Positions 8,837 to 18,979 of a stretch of 64,000 bases of DNA are shown here, in pieces. Position 1 is the first letter of the stretch; every line of letters starts with the position of its first letter. The DNA lies in NCBI GenBank assembly GCA_902761735.1, contig CACWLL010000004.1:1-64000 (forward strand). The letters are read 5' to 3'. The DNA is from an uncultured bacterium (GTDB lineage: Bacteria > Cyanobacteriota > Vampirovibrionia > Gastranaerophilales > Gastranaerophilaceae). Under the pieces are notes generated by a model. It was not told the DNA's origin. It ran no database searches and saw only the letters and a program-made list of their open reading frames with translations. The translations under genes and the position numbers were made by a program.

Positions 8837-11473
8837 ATGCTAAACTTGCTAATGAAAGTATTAGGCGACCCTAATGAAAGAAAAATAAAAAATATGATGG
8901 GTATAGTCGAGCATATTAATGCTTTAGAACCCCAATTCGCTGAGATGACAGATGATGAATTGAAAGCTAAAACTGCCGAATTTAAGGAAATATTGGCTCA
9001 GCGTCCGACGTCACCTGATTTTAAGACTGATAGAAAATTGGAAAAAGAAGCCTTGGACAAAATTTTGCCCGAAGCTTTTGCGACTGTTCGTGAAGCAGGG
9101 AAAAGAGTTTTAAATATGCGCCATTTTGATGTTCAGTTAATAGGCGGATATTTTTTGCATAACGGTCATATAGCCGAAATGAGAACCGGTGAAGGTAAAA
9201 CTTTGGTTGCCACTCTTCCTGCATACCTTAATGCCTTGACAGGTAAGGGTGTTCACGTAATTACGGTAAATGATTACTTGGCAAAACGTGACAGTGAATG
9301 GATGGGGAAAATATATAATTTCTTGGGGCTCTCTGTTGGTGTGATTTTATCAGGTAACAGAACAATGGATGACTACATTGATAAAAAAGCGGCTTATAAT
9401 TGTGATATTACCTACGGTACAAATAATGAATTTGGTTTCGATTACTTAAGGGATAATATGGCACAGAGTGCCGATGCTCTTGTTCAAAGGCCGTATAACT
9501 ATGCAATTATAGATGAAGTTGACAGTATTTTAATTGATGAGGCGAGAACCCCTCTTATAATAAGCGGTCGTTTGGAAAAATCTGCAGAAACATATCAAAT
9601 GATGGCAAAAGTAGCACCTCAATTGAAAAAAGATATTGATTATGAAGTTGACGAAAAGAATAAAAACATAATTTTGACCGAGGACGGTATCGATAGAGCA
9701 CAAGAAATTATTCAGGTAAAAGACTTGTTTGATTTGAACACCCAATATGCTCATCATTTATTACAAGCGTTAAAAGCAAAAGAATTATTTGTAAAAGATA
9801 CGGATTATGTAGTAAGAAATAATGAGGTAATGATTGTTGATGAGTTTACGGGCAGATTAATGGAAGGGCGTCGTTGGTCTGACGGGTTGCACCAGGCTAT
9901 CGAGGCAAAAGAAGGCGTAAAAATTCAGGATGAAACTCAAACATTGGCAAGTATTACTTTCCAGAATTTGTTCAGATTGTACCCGAAACTTTCAGGTATG
10001 ACAGGTACTGCAATGACAGAAGAAGCAGAATTCGGTAAGATTTATAACCTTGAAGTTACTGTTATTCCGACAAACAAACCTGATATCAGAATAAATTATC
10101 CTGACGTAATATATAAAAATGAAAAAGGCAAATTTGATGCAGTTGTAAGGGATATTATTGAACAAAATAAATTGGGACGGCCTGTATTGGTAGGTACTAT
10201 CAGTATTGAAAAATCAGAATACGTTTCACATTTATTGAAACAGTTAAATATTCCGCATAATGTTTTAAATGCAAAACACCACGAAAAAGAAGCTTATATA
10301 ATTGCACAGGCAGGTCGTGTCGGTGCTGTTACAATTGCGACGAATATGGCAGGTCGTGGTACCGATATTCTTTTGGGTGGTAATGCCGAGTATATGGCAA
10401 AGGAAAAACTTGATGAAACAGGTTTGACTCCGGATACTCCGGAATACGAAGAAATGAAGAAAAAACTTTTAGATGAAGCTACAATTGTCACAAAAGCAGA
10501 GCACGAAAGAGTAGTTGCGGCAGGCGGGTTGCATGTTATAGGTACAGAGCGTCATGAGTCACGTCGTATTGATAATCAGTTAAGAGGGCGTGCTGCTCGA
10601 CAGGGTGATCCGGGCTCAACCAGATTCTTTTTATCATTAGAAGATAATTTAATGAGAATATTTGGCGGGGATAAGATTACGAGCCTTATGAATGCGTTGA
10701 ATGTTGATGAAACAATGGCGATAGAACATCCTCTTATTACAAGACAAATTCAATCTGCTCAGAAAAAAGTCGAAACTTACCATTTTGATATAAGAAAAAA
10801 TGTACTTGAATACGATGATGTAATGAATATTCAACGTGAAAAGTTTTATGCTCAACGCAGAAGAGTGCTATTTGGTAAAGATTTGACTTCTGACATATAT
10901 TATATGATTGAAAGAGAGATTGACAGATTGTTGAGAAGTTACATTGCACCTGAGCAAAATCCTGATGAATATGAATTTGATGATTTAAATACAATGGTAA
11001 AAGAAGTACATTCCGTATTTCCGCAATTGTCTGCTTTTGGTATTTCGGATGTTCAGGGTGTCAGATTTGATGCTTTATATGATAAACTTAAAAATTTGGC
11101 TTTCCAATCATACAGAGATCATGAATTAGAAATAATAACATTTTATAATAATGTATTATCTCAGTACGATCCGAATTTTGTTCCGCAAGAGCCGTTTTCT
11201 TCCGATAATGTAGTGAGAAATCTTGAAAAAGATGTATTGTTACGTGTTGTAGATAACAAATGGATAGATCATCTTCATAATATTGATATGTTAAGAGAAG
11301 GTATAGGCTTGAGGGCTTACGGGCAAAAAGACCCTCTTATTGAATATAAAAAAGAAGCTTATGATTTATTTAATACTATGATGTTTGAAATTCAGTCAGA
11401 TACGGTAAAACATCTGTTTAGAACAAAATTCGGTATCCAAGTTATGGATGACGATTCAGAAGATATTGCTTAA
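8837..11473 (+). CDS. secA: Protein translocase ATPase SecA
   Basis: Motor ATPase that pushes unfolded precursors through SecYEG at the inner membrane. The ATG at 8837, with GGAGAGGA upstream, gives '[18 protein letters not shown]', a typical SecA N-terminus; an upstream in-frame extension to 8645 is not supported. Walker A 'MRTGEGKT' is at residues 115-122, the DEAD-like '[16 protein letters not shown]' near 226, and helicase motifs '[10 protein letters not shown]' and '[11 protein letters not shown]' follow. The protein (878 residues) ends in an acidic stretch and lacks the C-terminal Cys-rich zinc/SecB-binding tail seen in many SecA proteins. The 248 bases after it hold no gene I can support. 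Confidence 0.97.
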   Translation: MLNLLMKVLGDPNERKIKNMMGIVEHINALEPQFAEMTDDELKAKTAEFKEILAQRPTSPDFKTDRKLEKEALDKILPEAFATVREAGKRVLNMRHFDVQLIGGYFLHNGHIAEMRTGEGKTLVATLPAYLNALTGKGVHVITVNDYLAKRDSEWMGKIYNFLGLSVGVILSGNRTMDDYIDKKAAYNCDITYGTNNEFGFDYLRDNMAQSADALVQRPYNYAIIDEVDSILIDEARTPLIISGRLEKSAETYQMMAKVAPQLKKDIDYEVDEKNKNIILTEDGIDRAQEIIQVKDLFDLNTQYAHHLLQALKAKELFVKDTDYVVRNNEVMIVDEFTGRLMEGRRWSDGLHQAIEAKEGVKIQDETQTLASITFQNLFRLYPKLSGMTGTAMTEEAEFGKIYNLEVTVIPTNKPDIRINYPDVIYKNEKGKFDAVVRDIIEQNKLGRPVLVGTISIEKSEYVSHLLKQLNIPHNVLNAKHHEKEAYIIAQAGRVGAVTIATNMAGRGTDILLGGNAEYMAKEKLDETGLTPDTPEYEEMKKKLLDEATIVTKAEHERVVAAGGLHVIGTERHESRRIDNQLRGRAARQGDPGSTRFFLSLEDNLMRIFGGDKITSLMNALNVDETMAIEHPLITRQIQSAQKKVETYHFDIRKNVLEYDDVMNIQREKFYAQRRRVLFGKDLTSDIYYMIEREIDRLLRSYIAPEQNPDEYEFDDLNTMVKEVHSVFPQLSAFGISDVQGVRFDALYDKLKNLAFQSYRDHELEIITFYNNVLSQYDPNFVPQEPFSSDNVVRNLEKDVLLRVVDNKWIDHLHNIDMLREGIGLRAYGQKDPLIEYKKEAYDLFNTMMFEIQSDTVKHLFRTKFGIQVMDDDSEDIA

Positions 11474-11721
11474 TATATAAACTATGTAAAAATTTGTTTT
11501 TCCATAATATTTATTTCATATAAATTTATGGGTATTCGTGCGTACAATGCGGATATAATGGGTAATGCTGCTCACTGAGCGGCAAATTATGAGATAAATA
11601 TCTTCATTCTTAGTTTATAAAAATTGACTTTTGGGAATATATCGTTAAATATATCATACGTTTAGATGTTTATCATCTTGCTGAAGTCAGTCATAATGTA
11701 AGCAAGAAAGTGTAGTCTAAA

Positions 11722-12207
11722 ATGCCTTTTCGATACAGATTGCAAAAAATATTGGATTTCCGAATCCGCAAAAAAGAAGAACAGATGTTAGTAGTACAAA
11801 AAGCTCAGCAGGCAGTCTTTATTGCAGAAGAGAATATCCGCAAGAATAACGAAGAGATTGAGGCTACAAAGGTGAACATGCGACAGGCTGATCCTATGAT
11901 GTATGAGGCATATGACAAGTACCTGATTCATCTTTGGGAAAAAGCCGAACAGTTAGAGTTGGTGCGTCAAGAAAAGCAAGCCATACTTGATGAAGAAACT
12001 CAAAAACTGATTAAAATAGAGCAAGGTGTTAAAGTTCTGGAAAAACACAAAGAAAAGTGCCGTGATATGTATCTGGAAGAAGAGAAAAAAGCGGAGCTTA
12101 AGCAATATTCGGAACTCGGGGTAACAAGATTCTTTGCTCAAAGTAAAGAAAGAATGGCTGAGGAAGAACAAGAAATTCTAAGACAACTCGCAGAATTGGA
12201 GGAATAA
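11722..12207 (+). CDS. fliJ: Flagellar export chaperone FliJ
   Basis: A 161-residue, almost wholly coiled-coil protein rich in Glu, Lys and Gln, beginning 'MPFRYRLQKILDFRIRKKEEQ', the FliJ signature start. FliJ binds the export ATPase FliI and the FlhA gate inside the cell. Context supports the call: it overlaps by one base (TAATG) with a FliK-like gene and is followed by a hook/rod gene. The ATPase FliI itself is not in the window. Confidence 0.85.
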   Translation: MPFRYRLQKILDFRIRKKEEQMLVVQKAQQAVFIAEENIRKNNEEIEATKVNMRQADPMMYEAYDKYLIHLWEKAEQLELVRQEKQAILDEETQKLIKIEQGVKVLEKHKEKCRDMYLEEEKKAELKQYSELGVTRFFAQSKERMAEEEQEILRQLAELEE

Positions 12208-13163
12208 TGAATTTAGAAACAAAATCAAGCGTAATGAATAATATCTACACAAGTAATGAGTTGACAAAAAATATTTCGAACACTCAAATAAAAAGATATA
12301 GCGATTCTGCAACATCTTTTGCTTCAGAGATGAAAGCTTCTACGGAGCAGCAAGAGGCACAAGAAGCTCCAAAGAAAGAGGAAGTGAAAGATACGGCTAT
12401 TAAAACAGAGAAAGCAGAAGATGTATCAAAAAAGGATGAGCCTAAAAAATCTGAAACTAAAAAGACAAGTAAGGTTTCAAAGGACTCTAACGAAGATTCT
12501 AAAACCCTAAACGGCGAGATTTCTCATGATAGTTTTGAAGGAAATCACGCAGATCAAATGTTTCAGGGCGGAAGCACTCAACAGAATGAGTATACTTCGC
12601 TGACAAATAAAATTCAGGCTTATATGAATGCCAATGGTGTCGATATGAATTTTGTTACGGTGAATCCGATGTCTGCAACTTCTCGTTCTCAAATTTCAGG
12701 AATGACTCCTGTTGTTGATTATTCATCTATTCAAATGTCTGACGGAGATGCAAAATTCTTTGCCGATTTAGTCGCAAAAACTGATATGTCGGCAGCTTCA
12801 GTTGCTGCTGAATTTGAAAAACAGATGCAACACGGAAATATTAAAATGGTACAATCAACTGCTAAATCAAGCATAGCATTGATTGAAGCGTTAAAAGAAT
12901 CCTCTAAAAATCATCAGGCTTTCAGAATTGATTTTGACAAAGATATTTCTGTTATTATGCAAGTTGATAAGGGTGGAAAAATTAATGCCAACTTCATTCC
13001 GGGAGATAAAGCAGTAGAAGCATATCTCAGAAATAATATAGATTTTCTTCGCCAAAGATTTGATGAAGAAAATCTTGCATACGGAGATTTAACATATTCT
13101 CAATCCCGTCGCCAAAAACAAGAACAAGAAAATAAAAATAATAAGGAGAACGCTCATGAATGA
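12207..13163 (+). CDS. fliK: Flagellar hook-length control protein, FliK-like
   Basis: 318 residues. The N-terminal half is low-complexity, Lys/Glu/Ser/Thr-rich and disordered, as expected for a molecular ruler. The C-terminal part (about 235-300) has the FliK substrate-specificity-switch pattern: 'FRIDFDKDISVIMQVDKG' then 'KAVEAYLRNNIDFLRQRFDE', equivalent to the Leu-rich beta-alpha block of the Flg_hook domain. The extreme C-terminus is Gln/Asn/Lys-rich. It is exported by the flagellar type III apparatus. The start overlaps the fliJ stop; the end overlaps the next gene by 8 bases. Confidence 0.8.
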   Translation: MNLETKSSVMNNIYTSNELTKNISNTQIKRYSDSATSFASEMKASTEQQEAQEAPKKEEVKDTAIKTEKAEDVSKKDEPKKSETKKTSKVSKDSNEDSKTLNGEISHDSFEGNHADQMFQGGSTQQNEYTSLTNKIQAYMNANGVDMNFVTVNPMSATSRSQISGMTPVVDYSSIQMSDGDAKFFADLVAKTDMSAASVAAEFEKQMQHGNIKMVQSTAKSSIALIEALKESSKNHQAFRIDFDKDISVIMQVDKGGKINANFIPGDKAVEAYLRNNIDFLRQRFDEENLAYGDLTYSQSRRQKQEQENKNNKENAHE

Positions 13164-13992
13164 TTCATACGTAACAGCCTTAAACACCCGAAAAACAACC
13201 GAAAATTGGATGGACGTTATCGCAGATAATATGACAAACGTTTACACCCCGGGTTTCAGAGAAAAACAGGTAAATTTTAAAACCTTTTTAGGCGGAGCAA
13301 TTGCAGATGATTATGCAAAAAATCTTGGGCAAGGTAAATCTACTCCGGGTACTGCAAATGAGAACTTATTTCTTGAAGGTAAAGGTTTCTTTTATGTAAG
13401 GACTCCTGAAGGCAAAAGTGTTTATACCCGTCTTGGAGAATTTACTTTTGACGGAGAGGGTTTATACAAAGATAAAGCCGGGAATACGGTTCAGGGTTAC
13501 ATCTTAAATGACAAAGGTGAAATCATGCAAGGAACAAAATCTATAACTGCCGATTTATATCAGGAAACTGCTTTAAAAGGCGGTTCATTGGATGTTCCTA
13601 CAACAAATATAAAAATGTGGATTGACCCAAACAACGGGAAATATCTTGGAAAATATGATGATTATGAAATTAAAAACGATGGTACAATATACGGCAAAGC
13701 CGATAACGGAAAGAAAACAGTACCTTTGTACAGAATTACAACCAGAAACTTCCACAATGCTGCAGCATTGTATGAATTTAAACCGGGGCAGTTTGTAGAA
13801 ACGGAAGAATCAGGTAAACCGCTTTTGGGAGTTGGAGAAATTCGTTCCGGCTTATTGGAATTATCAAATGCGGATTTTAAGGCTAATATTTCATATTATC
13901 AGATGGCAAAATTACAAATGGAAGTCGCAAACAAGCTTATTGACTCAAACAAGCAATTGCTTGAGGATGCTCTAAGGCTTGTCGGCTCATAG
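13156..13992 (+). CDS. Flagellar hook/basal-body rod protein (FlgE/F/G family)
   Basis: 278 residues. The N-terminal rod motif is clear ('MDVIADNMTNVYTPGFREKQVNF', the equivalent of the usual D-V-I-x-N-N-x-A-N-x-x-T-x-G-F), and the C-terminal 'FKANISYYQMAKLQMEVANKLIDSNKQLL' is the paired helix of the family. The middle contains the 'GKGFFYVRTPEGKSVYTRLGEFTFDGEG' domain typical of FlgF/FlgG. Whether it is rod (FlgF/FlgG) or a short hook protein (FlgE) cannot be settled from sequence alone; position after fliK favours a hook role. AAGGAG lies upstream, inside fliK. Confidence 0.85.
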   Translation: MNDSYVTALNTRKTTENWMDVIADNMTNVYTPGFREKQVNFKTFLGGAIADDYAKNLGQGKSTPGTANENLFLEGKGFFYVRTPEGKSVYTRLGEFTFDGEGLYKDKAGNTVQGYILNDKGEIMQGTKSITADLYQETALKGGSLDVPTTNIKMWIDPNNGKYLGKYDDYEIKNDGTIYGKADNGKKTVPLYRITTRNFHNAAALYEFKPGQFVETEESGKPLLGVGEIRSGLLELSNADFKANISYYQMAKLQMEVANKLIDSNKQLLEDALRLVGS

Positions 13993-14027
13993 TAAAATAA
14001 AATTTAAACTCCATTTTGAATACTTTA

Positions 14028-14051
14028 GGGAACGAATGTTCCCTTTTTATT
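14028..14051 (+). terminator. Terminator of the fliJ-fliK-flg operon
   Basis: GGGAAC-GAAT-GTTCCC followed by a long T-rich run; it ends just before the stop codon of the convergent dacB gene. Confidence 0.88.
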
Positions 14052-14052
14052 T

Positions 14053-15408
14053 TTATAAATCGGTAAAAATTGCCCTTAAAAGATATTCTTCAAGTTGCTT
14101 TTTGTCTGCCGGACTGGATTTGTGATCATTAATCATTACGGCAAAAGCATAATTGTTTCCTCTTCTTGTTGTAATATATCCGGCAATAGCGCTTACGTCA
14201 GATAGTGTTCCGGTTTTTGCTTTAAGATTATCGCCAAAATAGAGCATTCTGTTTTCCAGCGTGCCTGTTCCCGGAGTTGCCATTAATTCAGAAAATTTTT
14301 CAAAATCTTCATTTTTAGATTGTGTTTCAAGAAAATCAGTCATAAATTCAGCTGTCATTAAATTGTTCTTTGAAACACCACTGCCATCAACAACCCTGAT
14401 ATCTTCAAAATTAATTTTATTTTTTTTGCAGTAATTTTTTAACATATCTACTGCAGAATTTATAGAGCCTGTGTTATTTACATATTTCCCGCCGGCTACT
14501 TTGAATACTGTTTCCGCAGCCATATTGTTGCTATTTTGCAGAACATCTTTTGCAATTTCCGATATTTCGTGTTGGACTGAATCTACAAGATATACATTTT
14601 TATCAGGTAATTTTTTTTGTTCATATTTTCCGTAATATAAAATTTTTGAATCGCTTACGGCATCATCCATTCTCAAGCGAAAATACAATTTTATGTTTTC
14701 AACCGGAATCATTACTTCAGTATATTTTGATATAGTGCCGTTTACATCGAGTAATCGGTTAGAAATAGTTTCATTATGCGTAATTTTTATATCATCCCTA
14801 TCTCCGGTTTTTGCAAAGTTAACAAACCCAATCGGGTAAAAATCTTGGGAATATACTTCGGCAGGAGCATTTTTTCTCGTTGGTTTTATGACTATTTTTA
14901 ATAAGTTGTTATCCAAATTATAAGAACCGAATTTGCTCATTAAAGGGCTTAAATCGTCGTCCCATTGCCAGCCTTCTCCCCAGTATGCGGAGTCAAGAAC
15001 ATAGTCGTCTATATAAATGTGTTTAGGTTCAATAATTTCTTTATCTTTGGCTGTTGCAAGTAAGTTTTTTAAATCTTTAGTTGTTAAATACGGATCGGCA
15101 GCAAGCTTTAAGTATAAATCATTATCTGTCGTTTTGTATAATTTAGTATCAAATAAAAAATCATACCCGAGAGTATCCAGTGCTGCTGCAGTTGTCACAA
15201 GCTTTTGAGTGGAAGCCGGATTAACAGGCTTTTTGCTGTTAAGTTTGTATACTTCTTTTTTGGTTTTTAAATCTCTAACAGAAATAGAAACCGCACTTCT
15301 ATTTATTCCGGATGAGCTGAGAGCTTTATTTATAGAACTTGATGCTTGAGCACTCATTGCTGATAACATAAATATTATAGCCGTAAAAAAGCTTACTAGT
15401 TTTTTCAT
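14053..15408 (-). CDS. dacB: D-alanyl-D-alanine carboxypeptidase/endopeptidase (PBP4 family)
   Basis: Periplasmic peptidoglycan hydrolase of the low-molecular-mass class C penicillin-binding proteins; trims or cuts D-Ala cross-links. A signal peptide (about residues 1-22, ending Ala-Gln-Ala) precedes the catalytic domain. The active-site SxxK is in 'NPASTQKLVTTAAAL', the second motif is the 'DGSGVSKNN' segment, and KTG is in 'LKAKTGTLSDVSAIAG'. Length 451 fits. The ATG overlaps the stop of the upstream nitrilase gene (ATGA), so it is the last gene of a three-gene unit. Confidence 0.93.
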   Translation of the reverse strand: MKKLVSFFTAIIFMLSAMSAQASSSINKALSSSGINRSAVSISVRDLKTKKEVYKLNSKKPVNPASTQKLVTTAAALDTLGYDFLFDTKLYKTTDNDLYLKLAADPYLTTKDLKNLLATAKDKEIIEPKHIYIDDYVLDSAYWGEGWQWDDDLSPLMSKFGSYNLDNNLLKIVIKPTRKNAPAEVYSQDFYPIGFVNFAKTGDRDDIKITHNETISNRLLDVNGTISKYTEVMIPVENIKLYFRLRMDDAVSDSKILYYGKYEQKKLPDKNVYLVDSVQHEISEIAKDVLQNSNNMAAETVFKVAGGKYVNNTGSINSAVDMLKNYCKKNKINFEDIRVVDGSGVSKNNLMTAEFMTDFLETQSKNEDFEKFSELMATPGTGTLENRMLYFGDNLKAKTGTLSDVSAIAGYITTRRGNNYAFAVMINDHKSSPADKKQLEEYLLRAIFTDL

Positions 15409-16238
15409 ATTACCCTAACCTCGTATTTATCTTTTATATCATTAAGTATAGTACAAGTTTGTCGATATTCATACATATCATTAAGACTTATTTCACATTT
15501 CATTAAACCTTCTTTTTGGTCTTTAATTTCAGCTATCGTTTCACCCAAATAATCATAAATTCTTGAGTGACCTATATTCCATTCGTCATCTTTAATTTGT
15601 CCGGATTGTGTTAATCCAACCATAAAACATTGATTTTCTATTGCTCTTGCACGAGTTAATGTTTCCCACGGAATTGGTTTTTTGCTACCCCATGCTGCCA
15701 TATTAACAAGCAAATCAGCATCGGATTTTCTGTATTCTCGGAAAATTTCAGGGAATCTTATATCATAGCATATTGTAAGACCCGTTTTAATCCCGTCCAA
15801 TTCGACCATGACAGGTGTTTCTCCTTCAGTAATATATGTTCCTTCGGTGCAGCCGCAATATGAATATAAATGCATTTTTGAATATTTTGCGATAACTTCT
15901 CCGTTTCTGTTGATAACAGGGCAAGTATTATATAGTTTGCCGTTATTACTTTTTTCAATAAAACTGCCGCCTAAAATATTGGTATTATATTTTTTTGCTA
16001 TCTCAGAAAGCATTTTTATTGTTTTACTTTCTTCAAAATTTTCTGCGGAATTTTGAAAATTTTCACAAGACCATCCTACTGTCCAAACTTCGGGTAATAT
16101 CAAAAAATCCGTATTGTAATCCATTTCTTTTTTTAAAAGAAACTGTACCTTTTCCCTATTTTCTGAAACTTCCCCTACGATGGAGGACATTTGTAGTGCA
16201 GCAATTTTGTATGTTTTGTTATTTATTTTTTGCTCCAT
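15405..16238 (-). CDS. Carbon-nitrogen hydrolase (nitrilase family, omega-amidase-like)
   Basis: 277 residues. The Glu-Lys-Cys triad is visible: Glu in 'LPEVW', Lys in 'YSKMHLYSYCG', Cys in 'LTICYDIRFPE'. The 'CYDIRFPE' block and overall layout match omega-amidases (YafV/NIT2), which hydrolyse 2-oxoglutaramate or 2-oxosuccinamate; the exact substrate is an inference. Its start overlaps the end of the acyltransferase gene by 16 bases and its stop overlaps dacB, so expression is probably translationally coupled. Confidence 0.88.
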   Translation of the reverse strand: MEQKINNKTYKIAALQMSSIVGEVSENREKVQFLLKKEMDYNTDFLILPEVWTVGWSCENFQNSAENFEESKTIKMLSEIAKKYNTNILGGSFIEKSNNGKLYNTCPVINRNGEVIAKYSKMHLYSYCGCTEGTYITEGETPVMVELDGIKTGLTICYDIRFPEIFREYRKSDADLLVNMAAWGSKKPIPWETLTRARAIENQCFMVGLTQSGQIKDDEWNIGHSRIYDYLGETIAEIKDQKEGLMKCEISLNDMYEYRQTCTILNDIKDKYEVRVI

Positions 16239-16900
16239 GCCTTATTGCTCTTTGCTTTTTTATATTCATCAGGTAATCTGCTTTGCAGCTCTTCAAGAGC
16301 GGATTTTAATTTATTCCTGTATTCAACTTCTTGCTCTTGAGGAGTGTCTTTAGGAACATAAATCGGTTCTCCGTATAAATTAATTATATTACATTTCCCA
16401 ATAGGAACTGTCATACCGTCCCATGACGGAAGCTTTAAAAAATTTATCTGAGGGCAATACCAACAGACAGGAACAATCGGAGCTCCGGAGTGTTTTGCAA
16501 TACGAATAATCCCTTTTTTAACAGTGTGTAAAGGTCCGTTCGGCCCGTCTATCGTTATTGCCGCGCTTTCTCCTTTTTCTAACAGTTCTACCATTTTTAA
16601 GGTGCCCTCAATTGCACCGCCTCTTTTGCTGGAGCCTCTAACTGTTTTAAAACCAAGCCCTTTTACTGCGTAATCTACAATATCACCGTCAGCAGAATTG
16701 CTTATTAATATGCTTAAATGAGCTTTATCTTGAATGCCAAATACGCAAAACTGATCAGAATGCCATAATGCGTATATACAAGGTTTCATATTAGAATTAT
16801 TTATTTCGTGGATATGCGTATAATATTTTTGAATTTGCATGTAGCCACTGACTAATTTTTTAAAAATTATAACGTTATCTTTATTTATAAGTCTTACCAT
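16223..16900 (-). CDS. DUF374 family lysophospholipid-acyltransferase-like protein
   Basis: 225 residues. It has the DUF374 marks: 'ALWHSDQF' (the His-containing acyltransferase motif), 'SNSADGDIVDYAVKGLGFKTVRGSSKRGG' and 'ITIDGPNGPLHTVKKGI'. These proteins are related to lipid A acyltransferases and probably acylate a lipid or lipopolysaccharide precursor at the inner membrane. First gene of the unit with the nitrilase and dacB. TACAAT lies 7 bases before the ATG with no leader or ribosome binding site, suggesting a leaderless mRNA. Confidence 0.85.
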   Translation of the reverse strand: MVRLINKDNVIIFKKLVSGYMQIQKYYTHIHEINNSNMKPCIYALWHSDQFCVFGIQDKAHLSILISNSADGDIVDYAVKGLGFKTVRGSSKRGGAIEGTLKMVELLEKGESAAITIDGPNGPLHTVKKGIIRIAKHSGAPIVPVCWYCPQINFLKLPSWDGMTVPIGKCNIINLYGEPIYVPKDTPQEQEVEYRNKLKSALEELQSRLPDEYKKAKSNKAWSKK

Positions 16901-16907
16901 ATCGTAT

Positions 16908-16913
16908 ATTGTA
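16908..16913 (-). promoter_or_regulatory. -10 box 7 nt before the acyltransferase ATG
   Basis: TACAAT on the minus strand; only AAGACA is available as a -35 at 17 bases. The spacing to ATG implies transcription begins at or next to the start codon. Confidence 0.5.
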
Positions 16914-16974
16914 CCACAAATTAATGGTTATGTCTTTTTGTAACTTTGTCATTTCTGATGGGATTTGTAAAATA

Positions 16975-17003
16975 TTGGAAATTTTTCCTGAATATTATAT
17001 AAT
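16975..17003 (+). promoter_or_regulatory. Promoter giving a leaderless mRNA
   Basis: TTGGAA, 17 bases, TATAAT, then 6 bases to the ATG at 17010. No Shine-Dalgarno sequence fits between. Confidence 0.7.
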
Positions 17004-17009
17004 TATGTT

Positions 17010-18173
17010 ATGAAAAATAAATTTATATCCATATTAATATTATTATCATTTTTGGTGATGCCTCTTGCCGGTTTTGCTAATCCTGTTTTGCAAGGCGGGG
17101 TTCAACAAAATGAAGAAATAAGAAAAGATATCGAGAGTGAACTTTTTACCGGTAAAATAGAACATTTGGAACGTTCGGATGTTATTCATATGACGGTTTC
17201 CCAAGTGCTGGATTCAAATATTAATATCGAGGGAGATGAATTTTTTGCTGAAGTTGTAAATGATGTCAAAGGGGATACCGGAGTTATTATTCCAAAAGGT
17301 ACTTTTGCACATGGCAAAATCTCAAAAACAACTGAAGCAAAGAAACTTGGGCGTCCGGCTACTATATCATTGGATTTTGATTATTTAATCACGCCTGACG
17401 GACGAGAAATCCCCATAGAAGGTAAAATGTCAACCCAATTGCATCCCGTTGCTTCTGTTGCAAAAATCGCTGCTCAAGATGTAGGATATACTGTTGCAGG
17501 AGGTGCAGTGGGTGGTTTTCTTGCGTTAAATTGGCTGGGTATTGAAGCTGCGATTGCGTCTCAGGGTTATACCTTAGCAGGCGGCGCGGCGGTAGGTGGC
17601 GCTATCGGGTTGGCTGCCGCATTAATGAGGAAAGGTAATGATGTTTTAATTGCTCCCGGTGATGAAATAAAAGTTAAAATTAACACAAGTGTTCCGCTTC
17701 CTGTTTATAAAGATACGGCATTATTACAGCACGAACTTTTGTATCCGGGGTTGGACATCGCAATTACTAACATAAAACATGAAGAAGACCCGTTCGGGGA
17801 AGCAAACACAATTACTCTTACCGTAATGATTACTAATCGTTCGGACAAAACTGTTTCCGGATTGGATTCTGCATTAGTTAATGACTATAATGCTGTTTTC
17901 AGACCATCGGTATTTGGTGATACAAAATTGATGTTTAAGCAAATTGCTCCCGGTGATAGAGTTGTTGGGGATATTTCGTTTGCTGTTGATAATATTAACA
18001 GAAAATTTTGGTTAACATTTTACGATAGAAGAAGTCGTAAGGCTCTAACAAAAATTTCAATTGATAATGCATATAAAAAAGTTTCAGAAAAAATTAAAAA
18101 GAAAAATGATAGAATAAGAACCCGCAAAACTAATTATAAAAAAGAGAGGGATTTGTTTGATGAGTTCAGTTAA
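17010..18173 (+). CDS. Exported protein with glycine-zipper segment, unknown function
   Basis: 387 residues with a clear signal peptide (residues 1-23, ending Gly-Phe-Ala). The middle has 'IIPKGTFAHGKISKTTEAKK', a beta-rich region loosely like VirB10/TrbI-type periplasmic domains, then a Gly/Ala-rich hydrophobic stretch (about 165-210, 'AGGAVGGFLALNW', 'AGGAAVGGAIGLAAALM') that looks like a glycine zipper able to insert in membrane, then a beta-sandwich-like domain and a very basic C-terminus. I do not recognise a named family. Likely periplasmic or envelope-bound. Start chosen because the only good promoter places transcription start at this ATG. Confidence 0.75.
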   Translation: MKNKFISILILLSFLVMPLAGFANPVLQGGVQQNEEIRKDIESELFTGKIEHLERSDVIHMTVSQVLDSNINIEGDEFFAEVVNDVKGDTGVIIPKGTFAHGKISKTTEAKKLGRPATISLDFDYLITPDGREIPIEGKMSTQLHPVASVAKIAAQDVGYTVAGGAVGGFLALNWLGIEAAIASQGYTLAGGAAVGGAIGLAAALMRKGNDVLIAPGDEIKVKINTSVPLPVYKDTALLQHELLYPGLDIAITNIKHEEDPFGEANTITLTVMITNRSDKTVSGLDSALVNDYNAVFRPSVFGDTKLMFKQIAPGDRVVGDISFAVDNINRKFWLTFYDRRSRKALTKISIDNAYKKVSEKIKKKNDRIRTRKTNYKKERDLFDEFS

Positions 18174-18335
18174 TGCGCTGCATGTGCTGTTTTTATAATC
18201 CCAAATGTTAACTTTTGTAAATCAACTTTTGCCTTTCATGCAATTTAGCAATTTGCAATGTTTTTATATAAATGTAAGGTTAGTTATTAATTCTTAATGG
18301 TTAGTGAAAGGTAAAAAGATAAAGGTAGGGTTAAA

Positions 18336-18863
18336 ATGTATTTATCAGCGATTTTAAAAAGGAATGAGCTCACAATGAAGATTGCGGACTATCAGCAGCA
18401 ACTTACTGACATTGAAGAGCAACTTAGTGATTTACAGTCATATGCCGGTTGTATTGCTGATGGCGGAGTTACCATAGGAGAACTTATGAACACTCCGACA
18501 TCCATGTATAACAGGTATATAACATTTATGAACACATCTCAGGCATATTCACAAATGACTGCAGGTAATCAACTTCAGCAATTGATTGGTTCATCACAAT
18601 ATCAACAATTAATGATGCAGCAATCCGGAGGAAATCCACAAATTGAACTCTGGTATAGAAATGCTGCTTACCAAAAGTTTTTTGAACAGGCTCAGAGTTC
18701 TTTTGTAAGATATGAAAAGAATTTATTACATCAAAAGGAAAAAACCTTAATGCAACGTAAGAATGCATTGCAAGGTACTATTGCATCATATCAAGAACAA
18801 CAAAAAAGATATGAACAAGAAATTCAAAACGGCAGACAAGAGCTGTTTAGTGCGAAAGCTTAA
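18336..18863 (+). CDS. Unknown coiled-coil protein, 175 residues
   Basis: Gln-rich helical protein. The N-terminal 'MKIADYQQQLTDIEEQLSDLQSYAG' and the C-terminal 'QKRYEQEIQNGRQELFSAKA' segments are coiled-coil-like; the middle is Gln/Ser/Met-rich. No signal peptide or enzymatic motif. It could be a structural or secretion-associated protein, but I see nothing decisive. The ATG at 18336 is preceded by AAAGGTAGGG; a second in-frame ATG lies 13 codons on. Confidence 0.7.
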   Translation: MYLSAILKRNELTMKIADYQQQLTDIEEQLSDLQSYAGCIADGGVTIGELMNTPTSMYNRYITFMNTSQAYSQMTAGNQLQQLIGSSQYQQLMMQQSGGNPQIELWYRNAAYQKFFEQAQSSFVRYEKNLLHQKEKTLMQRKNALQGTIASYQEQQKRYEQEIQNGRQELFSAKA

Positions 18864-18933
18864 AGTTATTTAATCCCTTATTTATAATACAAAAATAATC
18901 CTAAAATCCTTAATCCTTAAATCCTTAATTTAA

Positions 18934-18960
18934 GGCTCCGTGACCCTGCGGAGCTTTTTG
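18934..18960 (+). terminator. Terminator after the coiled-coil gene
   Basis: GCTCCG-N8-CGGAGC followed by TTTTTG. It is preceded by three copies of ATCCTTAA-like sequence (18905-18930) of unknown meaning. Confidence 0.85.
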
Positions 18961-18979
18961 TTATTTGTAAATTACCTGA

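Noticed and set aside
11521-11584. Short ATG-initiated frame of 16 codons after secA
   Set aside because: No ribosome binding site and too short to support; the palindromic GCTCACTGAGC nearby lacks a T-run and is not a convincing terminator.
18901-18933. Three ATCCTTAA-like repeats as a CRISPR-like or regulatory array
   Set aside because: Only three short, closely spaced copies next to a terminator; too little to support a functional call.
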